Of a DNA stretch of 51,897 bases, positions 17,252 through 25,437 are shown one piece after another. Each line of letters starts with the position of its first letter. Position 1 is the first letter of the stretch. This stretch comes from a bacterium BMS3Bbin08. GTDB lineage: Bacteria; Nitrospirota; Thermodesulfovibrionia; UBA6902; BMS3Bbin08. A program made the translations under genes and the position numbers. The notes beneath the pieces were generated by a model, which ran no database searches, was not told where the DNA came from, and saw only the letters and a program-made list of their open reading frames with translations. The stretch spans positions 1 through 51,897 of the forward strand of contig BDTR01000040.1 of NCBI GenBank assembly GCA_002897775.1, written 5' to 3'.

Positions 17252-18112
17252 ATGCGTCATCCTGAATGGATAAAAGTAAAAACAACCGGCATGCATGCCG
17301 TTAAAACGGCGCTGAGGCGGCACGGGGTCTCAACCGTATGCGAAGAGGCGAGGTGCCCCAATCAGGGGGAGTGTTTTTCCCGCGGTACCGCGACCTTTAT
17401 GATACTGGGCGACAGGTGCACACGAAACTGCTCTTTCTGCTCAGTACTGAGCGCTGATCCTTTGCCTCTTGATACCGGCGAACCTGAAAGGGTTGCTGAC
17501 GCAACACTGGCGCTTGGGCTTAAATTTGTTGTGATCACCTCTGTAACAAGGGATGACCTTGCTGACGGAGGGGCAGGGCAGTTCGCAAAAACAATTCAGT
17601 CGATAAGGGACAGGAACCCTGAAACCATGATAGAGGTCCTGACCCCTGATTTCAGGGGAAAGATAAACGCGTTAAGAACAGTGCTTGACGCTGGTCCTGA
17701 TGTGTTCAACCACAATATTGAGACTGTGCCTTCGCTTTATTCTGTTGTCCGGCCCCAGGTCGGTACGACTCGATTCCGAGCCGATTACGCGATATCGCTT
17801 GGTGTTCTACGATCGGCAAAGGCCCTTTACCCTGATACAAAGACCAAGTCTGGTATTATGCTCGGGCTGGGTGAAAAAGAACCAGAGGTTATCTCGGTCA
17901 TGAGAGACCTGAGAGCAATTGATTGTGACTTTCTGACCATAGGACAATATTTAAGGCCTCGAAAGGAAAATATACCTGTGGTAGAATACATAAGGCCTGA
18001 GATTTTTGAGGAATATAAGAACAGGGGGCTTAAAATGGGGTTTAAGGCTGTCGCGTCCTCGCCCCTTACAAGAAGCTCCATGAACGCGGAGGAAATGTTC
18101 GAACAGAAGTAG
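17252..18112 (+). CDS. lipA: Lipoyl synthase (LipA)
   Basis: A 286-aa radical SAM enzyme that inserts two sulfurs into octanoyl-lipoyl domains. The auxiliary cluster cysteines are C30, C35 and C41 (VCEEARCPNQGEC). The radical SAM cluster cysteines are C56, C60 and C63 (RCTRNCSFC). The conserved C-terminal serine motif SPLTRSS is present. Length is normal. No lipB, lplA or lipoylated enzyme genes are adjacent. The stop codon falls inside the start of a purine-rich repeat tract. Confidence 0.95.
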   Translation: MRHPEWIKVKTTGMHAVKTALRRHGVSTVCEEARCPNQGECFSRGTATFMILGDRCTRNCSFCSVLSADPLPLDTGEPERVADATLALGLKFVVITSVTRDDLADGGAGQFAKTIQSIRDRNPETMIEVLTPDFRGKINALRTVLDAGPDVFNHNIETVPSLYSVVRPQVGTTRFRADYAISLGVLRSAKALYPDTKTKSGIMLGLGEKEPEVISVMRDLRAIDCDFLTIGQYLRPRKENIPVVEYIRPEIFEEYKNRGLKMGFKAVASSPLTRSSMNAEEMFEQK

Positions 18113-18185
18113 AAAGTAGAGAGCAGCAAGCAGAGAGATTTTAAATTTGTTCTTTCTACTCTCTACCCTCTACCCGCTACTTTTT
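18108..18185. repeat. Purine/pyrimidine mirror tract after lipA
   Basis: The left arm is built from AGTAGAAAGTAGAGAG-like units and the right arm from CTTTCTACTCTCTACC units, with TTTTAAATTTG between. The arms are complementary, so the RNA can fold into a long stem. The lipA TAG is part of the left arm. Members of the same family occur at 26510, 27815/27949, 30836 and 39413. Confidence 0.75.
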
Positions 18186-18197
18186 TAGAGGTTAATT

Positions 18198-19379
18198 ATG
18201 TATGAGTTTAAAAGAATAAAACGGCTTCCGCCTTATATATTTGCCATTGTGAACAAGCTTAAGATGGACGCCAGGAGAAAAGGCGAGGACATCATTGACC
18301 TCGGCATGGGCAATCCCGACCTGCCCACTCCAAAACACATTGTAGACAAGCTCATAGAGGCGGCGCGAAATCCTAAAAACCACAGGTACTCTGCTTCCAG
18401 GGGCATAACCCAGTTACGACTGGCTATCTGCGAATGGTACAAAAGGCGTTTTGACGTTGACCTTGACCATGAAACAGAAGCAGTGGCAACGATCGGTTCA
18501 AAAGAGGGGTTGTCGCATCTTACTTACGCGATGATCGAACCAGGCGACCTTGTTCTGACGCCCGCGCCCGCGTACCCGATCCACCCGTACAGCATAATAA
18601 TCGCGGGCGGCGATGTGCGGAGCGTTCCTATAGGCGCGGGAGATTCCGACTACTTTAATAAGATGAATGAGATTTTCAAATCTTCATGGCCAAGGCCGAA
18701 ATACCTGATAATAAATTTCCCTCATAATCCCACAACTGCGTGCGTTGAAATTGATTTTTTTGAAAAGGTAGTTGCTTTTGCAAAAGAGAATAACATCATA
18801 GTTATGCACGATTTCGCGTACGCGGACCTGACCTTTGACGGTTATAAGCCGCCCAGCTTCCTGCAGGTACCGGGCGCAAAGGACATTGGTGTCGAGTTCT
18901 TCTCTTTGACAAAGAGCTACTCTATGGCCGGCTGGAGGGTTGGCTTTTGTGTGGGCAACAAAGACATAATCGGCGCTCTTACAAACATCAAAAGCTACCT
19001 TGACTACGGCATGTTCCAGCCGATCCAGATCGCAGCTATAATCGCCCTGAGAGGTCCGCAGGACTGCGTGACTGATATTAAGAAAACCTATGAGGGCCGT
19101 CGCAATGTACTTATTCAGGGCCTTAGAAACGCGGGCTGGGTCGTCGAGCCTCCGAAAGCAACCATGTTCGTATGGGCCGAGATGCCTGAAGAGTTCAAAA
19201 AGATGGGGTCTCTTGAATTTACGAAATTCCTGATCAAAGAAGGAGGGGTCGCTATTTCTCCTGGGATCGGTTTTGGCGAGGCAGGAGAGGGTTTTGTCAG
19301 GTTCGCGCTTGTTGAGAACGAACACAGGATCAAACAGGCCGCGCGCGGGATCAAAAAGGCGTTAAACAAAGGCAGCTAA
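18198..19379 (+). CDS. alaC: Class I aminotransferase, AlaC-like
   Basis: A 393-aa PLP fold-type I aminotransferase. It has [12 protein letters not shown] near the start, the YSASRG substrate loop, NFPHNPTT, and the PLP lysine in [15 protein letters not shown] (about residue 238). The text is closest to the AlaC glutamate-pyruvate aminotransferase group; LL-diaminopimelate or aspartate aminotransferase activity cannot be excluded by eye. A GAGGT ribosome site lies 5 nt upstream. Its place near hom, thrC and lysC fits amino-acid synthesis, although a minus-strand gene separates it from hom. Confidence 0.85.
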   Translation: MYEFKRIKRLPPYIFAIVNKLKMDARRKGEDIIDLGMGNPDLPTPKHIVDKLIEAARNPKNHRYSASRGITQLRLAICEWYKRRFDVDLDHETEAVATIGSKEGLSHLTYAMIEPGDLVLTPAPAYPIHPYSIIIAGGDVRSVPIGAGDSDYFNKMNEIFKSSWPRPKYLIINFPHNPTTACVEIDFFEKVVAFAKENNIIVMHDFAYADLTFDGYKPPSFLQVPGAKDIGVEFFSLTKSYSMAGWRVGFCVGNKDIIGALTNIKSYLDYGMFQPIQIAAIIALRGPQDCVTDIKKTYEGRRNVLIQGLRNAGWVVEPPKATMFVWAEMPEEFKKMGSLEFTKFLIKEGGVAISPGIGFGEAGEGFVRFALVENEHRIKQAARGIKKALNKGS

Positions 19380-19424
19380 ATAATTGTCGACCGACGATTG
19401 TCAATTGTAAATTGTCCGTAAGTA

Positions 19425-20720
19425 TCAGTCGTCGATCAGGTCGGAGTTCTGTATAGCGGTCTTAAATGCCTTAACAATCTCAGGGTCAAACTGCTTGCCG
19501 GAGTATGTCTCGATCTCATTGATCGCCCGGCGGTAATCGATCTTTTCCTTGTAAGAATAAGTGCTCGTAAGCACATCGAACGTGCTTGCCACAGACAGTA
19601 TTTTTGCTCCGACCGGGATATCATTCCCGTTCTTTCCGGCAGGATAACCAGCACCGTCATACCTCTCATGATGGTTAAGGATCAGTTCTGAAGCGTCTTT
19701 CCATATGGAAACTGGATTGGTCATATCATAACCAAGCTGGGGATGCTGTTTGATCTTTTCTTTCTGGGTACGCTCGTGCACGCTGACCTTAAGAAGGCCT
19801 ATATCATGGAACAGGCCGGCGTAGTAAAGGACTTTCAACTCGCCTTCAGACAAACCCACTTCCTTGGCGATCATGTTCGCGTAACTTGCCGTTCTTCTGG
19901 CGTGGCCGCGTTTTTCAGGCGTATGGAAATCCTGCGCGCTTACAAGCAGTTCTGTAATATGTATAAGATCGCTGTGCCGGCTTTCAAACGACCTGCTCTG
20001 CGCGATCGATATGGACGCCTGGTCAGCCAGACTGTAAAGCAGTCTCTGGTCTTCCTCTGAGAATGAACCGTTCCTTTTGTTCAGCACCTCGATCACGCCG
20101 ATGACCTCATTGCTGTGAACAAGAGGGACGCACATTATGGACCTTGTCCGGTATCCGCTCTCCTTGTCAAACTGCGCGTTAAAACGCTTATCCTTGGATG
20201 TGTCGTTGATTATGGCTGCCTCGCCTTTTTCAGCGACCCACCCGGTTATCCCCTCGCCGCGTTTTACAGCATGGTCCTTTATTTTCTGCCCGCGGTCGCC
20301 TACAAGGACCTTGAACCTCAGGTCTCCGGCATCGTCATAAAGAAGCAGGGAGCCGGATTCAGCGGAATTCAGGTGCATGGCGGATTTGACAATGCTCTCC
20401 AGAAGTATGTCCACGTAAAGTGTTTCCCTGAACTGCTTTGTAATGCCGATGAGGCTGTTTAACTTCGACTGGAGGGTCTCAGCCGATGAGATCGACTTGT
20501 TAGTCTCTCTTAACAGAAAGAACAGGCCCAGAACGGAAATGATAACAACCAGAATAAGATAGATCTGAATATCCTGCGCTACCTCATAGCCGACCTTTGG
20601 AAAAACGAATTGATGCAGGACATAAATGAGAATCAAAAGAGGCAGAAGTGACGAGATTATATATGAGAGCTTGACCGACCTGCGGATGCTCTGAAAGAAA
20701 TCTGTATCCTTTCGGCTCAT
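19425..20720 (-). CDS. Membrane GAF/HD-GYP-type signalling protein with altered active site
   Basis: A 431-aa protein with two membrane helices (about 20-38 and 45-65), a GAF domain (about 95-235, with GEGITGWVAEKGEAAIINDT and IGVIEVLNK) and a C-terminal HD-GYP domain (about 265-420). The HD pair is present (AGLFHDIGLLKV), as is HHERYDGAGYPAG. The position usually holding a metal-binding Asp (ADxYDAM) reads ASTFDVL, and the Lys of HDIGK is Leu. It may be a weak or degenerate c-di-GMP phosphodiesterase. It is oriented against the amino-acid genes on both sides. Confidence 0.88.
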   Translation of the reverse strand: MSRKDTDFFQSIRRSVKLSYIISSLLPLLILIYVLHQFVFPKVGYEVAQDIQIYLILVVIISVLGLFFLLRETNKSISSAETLQSKLNSLIGITKQFRETLYVDILLESIVKSAMHLNSAESGSLLLYDDAGDLRFKVLVGDRGQKIKDHAVKRGEGITGWVAEKGEAAIINDTSKDKRFNAQFDKESGYRTRSIMCVPLVHSNEVIGVIEVLNKRNGSFSEEDQRLLYSLADQASISIAQSRSFESRHSDLIHITELLVSAQDFHTPEKRGHARRTASYANMIAKEVGLSEGELKVLYYAGLFHDIGLLKVSVHERTQKEKIKQHPQLGYDMTNPVSIWKDASELILNHHERYDGAGYPAGKNGNDIPVGAKILSVASTFDVLTSTYSYKEKIDYRRAINEIETYSGKQFDPEIVKAFKTAIQNSDLIDD

Positions 20721-20793
20721 TATCTGCTAATTTTACAAATATGAAACGTCTTCGTCAACCATTATTTTTCGCCTTCTCCATTTTGCCGGTTTA

Positions 20794-20916
20794 CCCCGTT
20801 AGAATATCCTCTAACTTGATAAGATGCCTGTGTAATTCTTCCCGTTATAGCCTGCCTGCTCGCCTCGATTCGGCGAAGCGGGCCGACAGTCAGGGCTGAC
20901 AGGTCTTCTAACGGGG
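20794..20916. repeat. Large CCCCGTTAGAA / TTCTAACGGGG bracket element
   Basis: Perfect 11-nt inverted arms (20794-20804 and 20906-20916) enclose about 100 nt that include a REP-like GC block (CTCGCCTCGATTCGGCGAAG). That block matches, in opposite orientation, a block at about 46678-46700. The gap between the flanking genes contains nothing else but the hom promoter. Confidence 0.7.
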
Positions 20917-20945
20917 TTTACCGGGTGATAATCCGTACTAAAGAC

Positions 20946-20975
20946 TTGAATAAATAAAGGATATTGGAGCATAAT
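20946..20975 (+). promoter_or_regulatory. Probable hom operon promoter
   Basis: TTGAAT (20946-20951) and CATAAT (20970-20975) with an 18-nt spacer end 31 nt before the hom start. No riboswitch or leader-peptide attenuator was recognised. Confidence 0.45.
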
Positions 20976-21006
20976 AGCAATTTAGACGAATTAAGGCTCC
21001 GGTGAG

Positions 21007-22323
21007 GTGAAATTGAAAAAACAGGGTGTATCGATTGGAATTATCGGTCTTGGCACGATAGGAACCGGCGTCGCCCGGATCCTGCTTAAAAAGCGCGGGG
21101 AGCTGGAGGCGAGGCTCGGGTTCCCTATCGTCATAAAAAGGGTCGCTGACAGGGATATCAGGCGGAAGAGGGCGGTCAGGCTCCCTTTGAATGTCTTTAC
21201 AACGAGCGCGGATAAAGTGCTGGACGACCCTGATATCGACATAGTCGTCGAACTCGCAGGAGGGATCCATCCTGCCAAAGAGATTGTGCTCAGGGCCATA
21301 AAGAACAGAAAGCATGTTGTAACAGCCAACAAACTGCTCCTTGCCACCGCGGGTACGGAAATATTCAGGGCCGCCCTGAAAAACAGGGTCGAGGTCTGGT
21401 TTGAGGCCGCTGTCGCGGGCGGTATTCCCATAATAAAAATTATCAGGGAAGCGCTTGCGGGCAACACGGTACAGGCAATATACGGGATAATCAACGGCAC
21501 CTCAAATTATATTCTGACCAAAATGACCGATGAGGGTGTTGACTTTGCCGAGGCGTTAAAGCAGGCCCAGGCGCTTGGCTATGCCGAAGCCGACCCTGCG
21601 CTCGATGTTCAGGGGGGAGATTCCGCCCATAAACTGGCGATACTGGCTTCGCTGGCTTTCGGTGTGCCTTTCTCTCTGAAAAAAATATACACGGAGGGAA
21701 TAACCAGGATAACCCCGATGGACATAGCTTTTGCGTCTGAGTTCGGTTACAGGATCAAACTCCTGGCAATAGCAAAGAGGACGAACAGGGAGATAGAGTT
21801 AAGGGTGCATCCGACGATGCTGCCCGGCGAGTATCTGATCTCAGGCGTTAACGGTGTTTTCAATGCCGTTTATGTTGAAGGCGACGCCGTCGGACCCACG
21901 CTTTATTATGGCAAGGGCGCCGGAGACATGCCCACCGGAAGCGCTGTTGTAAGCGACATAGTTGATATTGCCAGAAATATCCGGGCGGGCGCGGTCAACA
22001 GGATACAGGGGCTTGGAGCGCCTCAGGGCTCCGGACTGAAGATAAAGAAAATGGATAATGTGAGAAGCTGTTATTATCTCAGGTTCTCGGTGATGGATAA
22101 GCCCGGCGTGCTTTCCAGGATATCGGGCATCCTGGGTTCCCATGACATAAGCATAAAATCCGTTATCCAGAAAACGAGAAAAAAGGAAAAGGCCGTACCT
22201 CTTGTTATGATGACGCATGAGGCGCGTGAAAAAGATATGGTCGACGCCCTGAAAGAGATCAACAGGCTTTCGGTCGTCTCCGGCAGGGCGATGTACATCA
22301 GGGTCGAAAGCGCACAGACTTAG
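21007..22323 (+). CDS. hom: Homoserine dehydrogenase with ACT domain
   Basis: A 438-aa NAD(P)-dependent enzyme that reduces aspartate semialdehyde to homoserine. Residues 8-22 are the dinucleotide fold (IGIIGLGTIGTGVARIL). The catalytic region has NGTSNYILTKM, with QALGYAEADPALDVQG after it. The C-terminal ACT domain (about 355-438, SVMDKPGVLSRISGILG) implies threonine feedback control. The start is GTG 21007; TTG 21013 is an alternative with a better-spaced GAGGTG. It opens the aspartate-family cluster. Confidence 0.94.
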   Translation: MKLKKQGVSIGIIGLGTIGTGVARILLKKRGELEARLGFPIVIKRVADRDIRRKRAVRLPLNVFTTSADKVLDDPDIDIVVELAGGIHPAKEIVLRAIKNRKHVVTANKLLLATAGTEIFRAALKNRVEVWFEAAVAGGIPIIKIIREALAGNTVQAIYGIINGTSNYILTKMTDEGVDFAEALKQAQALGYAEADPALDVQGGDSAHKLAILASLAFGVPFSLKKIYTEGITRITPMDIAFASEFGYRIKLLAIAKRTNREIELRVHPTMLPGEYLISGVNGVFNAVYVEGDAVGPTLYYGKGAGDMPTGSAVVSDIVDIARNIRAGAVNRIQGLGAPQGSGLKIKKMDNVRSCYYLRFSVMDKPGVLSRISGILGSHDISIKSVIQKTRKKEKAVPLVMMTHEAREKDMVDALKEINRLSVVSGRAMYIRVESAQT

Positions 22324-22400
22324 TGTGCGCCGTATCAACATTGCGCATTGAAAAAAATACCCGGTTCTCTTATAATTCTTAATTTTCAGTGATAATGATA

Positions 22401-22649
22401 ATGAACGATATAAAGGCAGACAAAAAACTCGACATAAAAGGAGTGGTATGCCCGTACACCCTTGTGAAAACCAGGCTCGCGGTCGAGGACATAGAAGTGG
22501 GCCAGGTTCTTGAAGTGCTTCTGGATTATCCGGAGGCGTCGGAGAGCATACCCAGGGCAATGCTTAATTACGGTCATTCGGTCCTGAAAGTGGAAAAGAT
22601 AAACCCGACGGACTGGATCATATATATAAAGAAAGAGGTTGAGGATTAA
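22401..22649 (+). CDS. TusA-like sulfur-carrier protein
   Basis: About 82 aa from ATG 22401 (GTG 22389 and ATG 22395 are also in frame). LDIKGVVCPYTLVKTRLAVED is the TusA/SirA signature; the single cysteine in VVCPYT would carry a persulfide, although the usual CPxP is CPYT. The fold continues with the strand EVLLDYPEASESIP. Its TAA overlaps the ATG of the E1-like gene (TAATG), so the two are translated together. In this setting it may hand sulfur to the MoaD-like carrier further down the cluster. Confidence 0.86.
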   Translation: MNDIKADKKLDIKGVVCPYTLVKTRLAVEDIEVGQVLEVLLDYPEASESIPRAMLNYGHSVLKVEKINPTDWIIYIKKEVED

Positions 22650-23446
22650 TGGACTTCGCGGAAGAACAGCTTAAAAGATACAGCAGGCACATAATACTGC
22701 CTGAGGTCGGCGGCAAGGGGCAGAAGAAGATCTCCGGCGCGAAGGTCTTCATGATAGGCGCTGGAGGGCTCGGTTGTCCTGTCGGCTATTATCTGGCGGC
22801 AGCCGGCGTCGGGACCATCGCCATTATAGACAATGACACTGTTGAACTGAGCAACCTGCAGAGGCAGATAGCCCACAGTGTCAAAACGCTCGGGGTCAAC
22901 AAAGCGGATTCCGCAAAACAGACCTTTGAGGCGCTTAACCCTGACGTCAATGTCATAGCCATAAAAGAGCGGATCAACAGCAGGAACATCCTTGACCTTA
23001 TAAAGGACTATGATATTGTTGTGGACGGTTCTGATAATTTTCCGACCAGGTATCTTATTAATGACGCGTGTGTAATGCTCAAAAAGCCGCTTGTCAGCGG
23101 CGCCATTTTGAGGTTTGAGGGACAGGTGACAACAATAGTTCCTGGAGAAGGTCCCTGCTATCGCTGTTTGTTTGAATATCCGCCTCCTCCGGGCCTTGTG
23201 CCTTCGTGTCAGGAAGCAGGGGTACTCGGCGTCCTGCCCGGCGTTATCGGCGCTTTGCAGGCGACAGAGGTCCTGAAGCTGATACTCGGAAAAGGCGCTC
23301 CTCTTAAAGGTCAACTGCTGATATATGACGCGCTCGGCGCCAATTTCAGAAAGGTTAAGATACCAAAAAACCCGGCCTGTCCGATATGCGGAGAAAACCC
23401 GACAATAACAGAACTGACTGACTCGGAAGAGTACTGCTCAATATAA
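22649..23446 (+). CDS. HesA/MoeB/ThiF-family adenylyltransferase (E1-like)
   Basis: A 265-aa enzyme that adenylates the C-terminal glycine of ubiquitin-like sulfur carriers. It has the ATP-binding GAGGLG at 37-42, IDNDTVELSNLQRQ at 60-73, and DGSDNFPTRYLIND at 126-139. The putative catalytic cysteine is C187 (PSCQEAGVLGVLPG), and the zinc site is C170/C173 with C244/C247 (CYRC, CPIC). There is no rhodanese extension. Its position between a TusA-like protein and thrC, with a MoaD-like carrier downstream, suggests that carrier is its substrate. Confidence 0.9.
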   Translation: MDFAEEQLKRYSRHIILPEVGGKGQKKISGAKVFMIGAGGLGCPVGYYLAAAGVGTIAIIDNDTVELSNLQRQIAHSVKTLGVNKADSAKQTFEALNPDVNVIAIKERINSRNILDLIKDYDIVVDGSDNFPTRYLINDACVMLKKPLVSGAILRFEGQVTTIVPGEGPCYRCLFEYPPPPGLVPSCQEAGVLGVLPGVIGALQATEVLKLILGKGAPLKGQLLIYDALGANFRKVKIPKNPACPICGENPTITELTDSEEYCSI

Positions 23447-23475
23447 CGGGGTCTATAAGGTAAGTCATTGGTAAA

Positions 23476-24729
23476 ATGAGCAAGAAAAAAAAATTTATAA
23501 GAGGCCTGAAATGCAGGGAATGCGGAAGGGAATACAGCATTGACCCTGTATATGTGTGCGAGTTCTGTTTTGGCCCGCTGGAGGTCGTTTACAATTATGA
23601 TGAGATCGGCAAGGTCCTGACAAAGGAAACGATCCTGTCCAGGCCGCGGAACTTATGGCGCTATAAAGAACTGCTGCCGCTTGAAAAGGAACCTGAAGGC
23701 GCGTACTTCACCGGTTATACCCCGCTTATGAAGGCCGACAACCTGGCAGAAATACTGGGGGTAAAAGAGCTTTATATCAAGGACGACACCGTCACGCACC
23801 CTACGCTGTCATTCAAAGACAGGGTGGTCGCGGTCGCGCTTGCAAAGGCAAAAGAGTTCGGCTTTGAGACTGTCTCATGCGCGTCAACCGGCAATCTCGC
23901 TCATTCTGTCTCAGCTCAGGGCGCGAGGGCAGGGTTCGAAAGATTCATTTTTATCCCTGCAAGCCTGGAGCACAGCAAGATTGTCGCTTCACTGGTCTAT
24001 GAACCGAACCTCATTGCCGTGGACGGCAACTACGACGAGGTCAACAGGCTGTGCAGTGAGGTAGCGAACAAATACAGATGGGCGTTTGTGAACATAAACA
24101 TCCGGCCCTTTTACGCCGAGGGTTCCAAGACGCAGGGATATGAGATCGTGGAACAACTTGGCTGGCGCGCGCCCGATAACGTGGTGGTCCCCTGCGCTAG
24201 CGGCTCTCTTATGACAAAGATATGGAAGAGCTTCAGGGAAATGAAAGAGATCGGCCTGATAGATCAGGTCAATACAAAGGTGTTTGCCGCCCAGGCGACC
24301 GGCTGTTCTCCAATAGTTACGGCAATAAAGCGGGGCATTGACGTTATAAAACCCGTAAAGCCCGATACAATTGCCAAGTCTCTTGCGATCGGTAATCCGG
24401 CTGACGGCTTTTACGCCACACAGGTCATTGAGGAAACCAAAGGTTTTGGCGAGGACGTCTCTGACCGGGAGATCGTAAACGCTATAAAACTGCTGGCAAG
24501 AACAGAGGGCGTTTTCGCGGAGACAGCCGGCGGAGTTACTCTTGCGTCTACAATAAAACTTATAAATGGGGGGCACATCAAAAAAGACAGCTTAACCGTG
24601 ATGTGTATTACAGGCAACGGCCTCAAGACCCAGGAAGCGCTTGTCGGCCACACGGTTGAACCGCACTACATTAAACCGAATCTGGCGGCCTTTGAAGAGG
24701 TCCTTAAGAAAATAAAGCAGGATACTTGA
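23476..24729 (+). CDS. thrC: Threonine synthase-like PLP enzyme with N-terminal zinc ribbon
   Basis: A 417-aa fold-type II PLP enzyme. A zinc-ribbon-like segment opens it (LKCRECGREYSIDPVYVCEFC, CxxC pairs). The PLP lysine is K114 in LSFKDRVV. SCASTGNLAHSVSAQGARAG is the phosphate-binding and substrate region, and ITGNGLKTQEAL is near the C-terminus. Family members convert O-phosphohomoserine to threonine. The direct neighbour is a sulfur carrier and a second paralogue follows, so one of the two may instead be a sulfhydrylase; that is inference. Confidence 0.85.
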   Translation: MSKKKKFIRGLKCRECGREYSIDPVYVCEFCFGPLEVVYNYDEIGKVLTKETILSRPRNLWRYKELLPLEKEPEGAYFTGYTPLMKADNLAEILGVKELYIKDDTVTHPTLSFKDRVVAVALAKAKEFGFETVSCASTGNLAHSVSAQGARAGFERFIFIPASLEHSKIVASLVYEPNLIAVDGNYDEVNRLCSEVANKYRWAFVNINIRPFYAEGSKTQGYEIVEQLGWRAPDNVVVPCASGSLMTKIWKSFREMKEIGLIDQVNTKVFAAQATGCSPIVTAIKRGIDVIKPVKPDTIAKSLAIGNPADGFYATQVIEETKGFGEDVSDREIVNAIKLLARTEGVFAETAGGVTLASTIKLINGGHIKKDSLTVMCITGNGLKTQEALVGHTVEPHYIKPNLAAFEEVLKKIKQDT

Positions 24730-24789
24730 TTTCACAGATAAAATAAAAAGTACAGGAATAATAAGTATTATGACAAGGAGGGACAATAA

Positions 24790-25065
24790 ATGGCTGTAAA
24801 GATAAAAATACCTACACCGCTTCAGAGATTGACAAAAGGTCAGGAGGAAGTGACCAGCGAGCCCGGTACCCTGATCGAGATCATTAACTCTCTGGACAAG
24901 CAGTATCCCGGCCTGGGTGAAAGAATATCCGAGTCAGGCAAGATAAGAAGGTTCGTCAATATCTACATAAACGAAGAAGATATGCGGTTTCTAAGCGCTG
25001 AGAACACACAGGTCAAGGACGGCGATGAAGTCTCAATAGTGCCCGCGATCGCGGGAGGCTTTTAA
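24790..25065 (+). CDS. MoaD/ThiS-like sulfur-carrier protein ending in Gly-Gly-Phe
   Basis: A 91-aa ubiquitin-fold carrier. VKIKIPTPLQRLTKGQ, FVNIYINEEDMRFL and VKDGDEVSIVPAIAGG fit the MoaD/ThiS/CysO family. Such carriers end in Gly-Gly, which is adenylated and turned into a thiocarboxylate. Here one extra residue follows (G89, G90, F91), so the tail would have to be trimmed, as JAMM proteases do for QbsE-type and HcyS-type carriers. No JAMM protease is in the window. A strong GGAGGG ribosome site lies 8 nt upstream. It sits between thrC and the NIL-domain gene. Confidence 0.88.
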   Translation: MAVKIKIPTPLQRLTKGQEEVTSEPGTLIEIINSLDKQYPGLGERISESGKIRRFVNIYINEEDMRFLSAENTQVKDGDEVSIVPAIAGGF

Positions 25066-25148
25066 CAGATGATTTCACAGATTAAACAGCGAGATTACTC
25101 TGATAAAAATATGTATCTGTGTAATCGCATTTAGAATCGGTGTAATCA

Positions 25149-25186
25149 GTCCCCCTTCTTTGTTTTCACAAAGAAAACAGGGGGAC
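25149..25186 (+). promoter_or_regulatory. Stem-loop just before the NIL-domain gene
   Basis: GTCCCCC (25149-25155) pairs with GGGGGAC (25180-25186), and inner CTTTGT (25158-25163) pairs with ACAAAG (25168-25173). The structure ends 3 nt before the ribosome site AGGAGG of the NIL gene. It could modulate translation or processing within the cluster. The preceding 80 nt contain GATTTCACAGATT/TGTAATC-type repeats. Confidence 0.5.
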
Positions 25187-25198
25187 AAGGAGGATACA

Positions 25199-25435
25199 AT
25201 GAAAAGGCGGGTAAAACTAACCTTCCCTCAAAACCTGATCAAAGAGCCGGTGATCTTTACCATGGCAAAGAAGTTCGACATAATGCCGAACATCAGAAGG
25301 GCAAGGGTTACCGAGACTGTCGGGGAAATGGTCGTAGAGCTTGAAGGCTCTGAAGAGAACCTGGAAAAAGGCATTGAGTCTCTGAGGCAGAACGGCGTAG
25401 AAGTAGACGCCGCAGAGGGAGACATTGTGGAATAA
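25199..25435 (+). CDS. NIL-domain protein
   Basis: A 78-aa protein made up almost entirely of a NIL domain (RRVKLTFPQNLIKEPVIFTMAKKF, later VTETVGEMVVELEGSEENLE). NIL domains are found on methionine ABC-transporter ATPases and beside ferredoxin-like proteins linked to sulfur incorporation into homocysteine in methanogens. The ATG at 25199 has AGGAGG 6 nt upstream; a longer in-frame form beginning at 25160 is not favoured. The stop is 2 nt before the second threonine-synthase-like gene. Probably a small regulatory or accessory protein in sulfur amino-acid synthesis. Confidence 0.85.
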   Translation: MKRRVKLTFPQNLIKEPVIFTMAKKFDIMPNIRRARVTETVGEMVVELEGSEENLEKGIESLRQNGVEVDAAEGDIVE

Positions 25436-25437
25436 TC

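Noticed and set aside
22646..23314. Minus-strand 222-aa reading frame over the E1-like gene
   Set aside because: The plus-strand frame has all adenylyltransferase motifs; the antisense one has none.
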